Below, one piece after another: positions 14,328-14,776 of a stretch of 14,776 nucleotides of DNA. Position 1 is the first letter of the stretch. Every line of letters begins with the position of its first letter. A program made the position numbers and the translations under genes. Below the pieces are notes generated by a model. That model made no database searches, was not told the DNA's origin, and worked only from the letters and a program-made list of their open reading frames with translations. The stretch comes from Marinospirillum sp. (GTDB lineage: Bacteria; Pseudomonadota; Gammaproteobacteria; Pseudomonadales; Halomonadaceae), in the NCBI RefSeq assembly GCF_014859565.1, contig NZ_JACUUA010000077.1, positions 1 to 14,776 on the forward strand, read 5' to 3'.

Positions 14328-14347
14328 CCCCACCCTAAAGGGCGGGG
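14328..14347 (-). repeat. IS-end hairpin over the tnpB stop codon
   Basis: On the minus strand, CCCCGCCC and GGGTGGGG can pair (one G-U) around TTTA. The tnpB remnant's TAG stop lies in this hairpin, as is common where the right end or guide-RNA scaffold of IS200/IS605-type elements overlaps the tnpB 3' end. Confidence 0.65.
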
Positions 14348-14469
14348 ATTCCCTCTGCAGGACGCTCATGCCCGAGCGCGAGAAGGTTCTTGGCAGCGTT
14401 AACGTCGCGGTCGTGCGTGGCACCACACGCACTGCAAGTCCATTCTCTGATTCCAAGACCTGCGAGTCC
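14335..14469 (-). pseudogene. tnpB: TnpB (IS200/IS605, IS1341-like) C-terminal remnant
   Basis: A 44-codon frame ending in TAG reads [12 protein letters not shown], then [19 protein letters not shown] and EGIPAL. This is the end of a TnpB RNA-guided nuclease/transposase accessory protein: the second CxxC half of its zinc ribbon (WTCSACG) and the DRDVNAAKN block with the last RuvC aspartate. The frame meets a TAA stop just before GLAGLG, and the rest of the protein, including the first CxxC pair and main RuvC residues, is absent from the window. It cannot be active. A different minus-strand frame through the same bases is longer but has no recognisable motif. Confidence 0.88.
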
Positions 14470-14566
14470 TTAATGTACACCTTCGCCATCATGTGATTTG
14501 ATGATCCTTTTGTAAAGGAAAATCATGAAAACAGCCTCCCTCATGGAACACCTCTCTATCATCAAA

Positions 14567-14700
14567 GCGTGGATTGAAACTGTACCTGCCAATTATGACC
14601 GCTCTGAGATTTTGTCGCGCCCCGCGGGCGCGTGGATTGAAACATCAAAATCAAATGCAAGTGCGCCGCCTAACACGTCGCGCCCCCCGCGGATTGATAC
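14567..14700 (+). CRISPR. Decayed type I-C-like CRISPR array, two 33-nt spacers
   Basis: One full 30-base repeat (14614-14643) begins GTCGCGCC, contains the CGCGGGCG inverted-repeat core and ends GTGGATTGAAAC. It resembles the roughly 32-base repeats of type I-C systems, lacking two central bases. To its left only the last 14 bases of a repeat survive (14567-14580). To its right is a 24-base degenerate repeat (14677-14700) that starts GTCGCGCC and ends GGATTGATAC. The two intervals, 14581-14613 and 14644-14676, are each exactly 33 bases and unrelated, as expected of spacers. The degenerate right repeat suggests the leader was on the left, where it has been lost. No cas gene is in the window. 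Confidence 0.82.
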
Positions 14701-14744
14701 GCGAAAAACTGCCCTGCTGGCCGCTTAGCAAAATCCGCGTAAAC

Positions 14745-14764
14745 CCTCGCCCAATCGGGCGGGG
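14745..14764. repeat. IS-end-like hairpin sharing arms with copies A and B
   Basis: CCTCGCCC-AATC-GGGCGGGG forms an 8-bp stem (one G-T pair). The arms are the same as those of the repeat at 1-54, but the inner GCGCT/AGCGC hairpin is replaced by four bases. It may be another right-end relic of the same element group; the window ends 12 bases later. The bases between the CRISPR remnant and this hairpin (14701-14744) show nothing I can name. Confidence 0.5.
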
Positions 14765-14776
14765 ATATAAGCGGGA

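Noticed and set aside
14280..14492. 70-codon minus-strand frame overlapping the TnpB remnant
   Set aside because: The neighbouring frame carries the real TnpB motifs ([16 protein letters not shown]); this one has no recognisable motif.
14505..14519. TCCTTT-TGT-AAAGGA inverted repeat left of the CRISPR remnant as an IS left end or leader element
   Set aside because: A six-base AT-rich stem is expected by chance and nothing around it identifies an element end.
14525..14728. 67-codon plus-strand frame with repeated AWIET words
   Set aside because: The repeated AWIET comes from translating the CRISPR repeats (GTGGATTGAAAC); it is a typical false gene over an array.

Overview
The window reads as chromosomal DNA of a marine-type gammaproteobacterium. 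The acyl-CoA dehydrogenase and C-P lyase proteins look like those of Oceanospirillales/Alteromonadales relatives such as Marinobacterium or Nitrincola. That placement rests on protein recognition, not on a search. Genes are densely packed in the middle and degraded at both edges.

Left edge (1-2300): a long-chain-type acyl-CoA dehydrogenase gene (288-2084, +) lies between two nearly identical 53/54-bp direct repeats (1-54 and 2247-2299). The repeats look like right ends (omegaRNA 3' ends) of IS200/IS605-type elements. A bidirectional terminator (2106-2129) sits between this gene and the convergent phn operon.

Middle (2296-13194): a complete C-P lyase (phosphonate utilisation) operon on the minus strand, in the order phnF-D-C-E-G-H-I-J-K-L-M-N-P, with no phnO. 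PhnDCE imports phosphonate. PhnG/H/I with PhnL couples it to ATP-derived ribose. PhnM removes pyrophosphate, and PhnJ (radical SAM) cleaves the C-P bond within the PhnGHIJ-K complex. PhnP opens the cyclic ribose phosphate, and PhnN makes PRPP. Most downstream junctions overlap or nearly overlap, indicating translational coupling. Upstream of phnF are tandem 11-bp PhoB-box-like repeats, a -10 candidate and a HutC-type operator. The same 10-bp operator word recurs in the phnE-phnG gap, suggesting a second, co-regulated promoter for the catalytic genes.

Right edge (13230-14776): a small graveyard of mobile and defence DNA. It holds an 81-codon C-terminal EAL-domain remnant, an apparently intact HepT/MntA (HEPN/minimal nucleotidyltransferase) toxin-antitoxin pair, a TnpB C-terminal remnant with its end hairpin, a decayed type I-C-like CRISPR array with two 33-nt spacers and no cas genes, and another IS-end-like hairpin. 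No new large system is evident. The most interesting points are the doubled PhnF operator, the orphan CRISPR/TnpB relics beside a living HEPN-MNT module, and the IS-end repeat that supplies the phnP stop codon.
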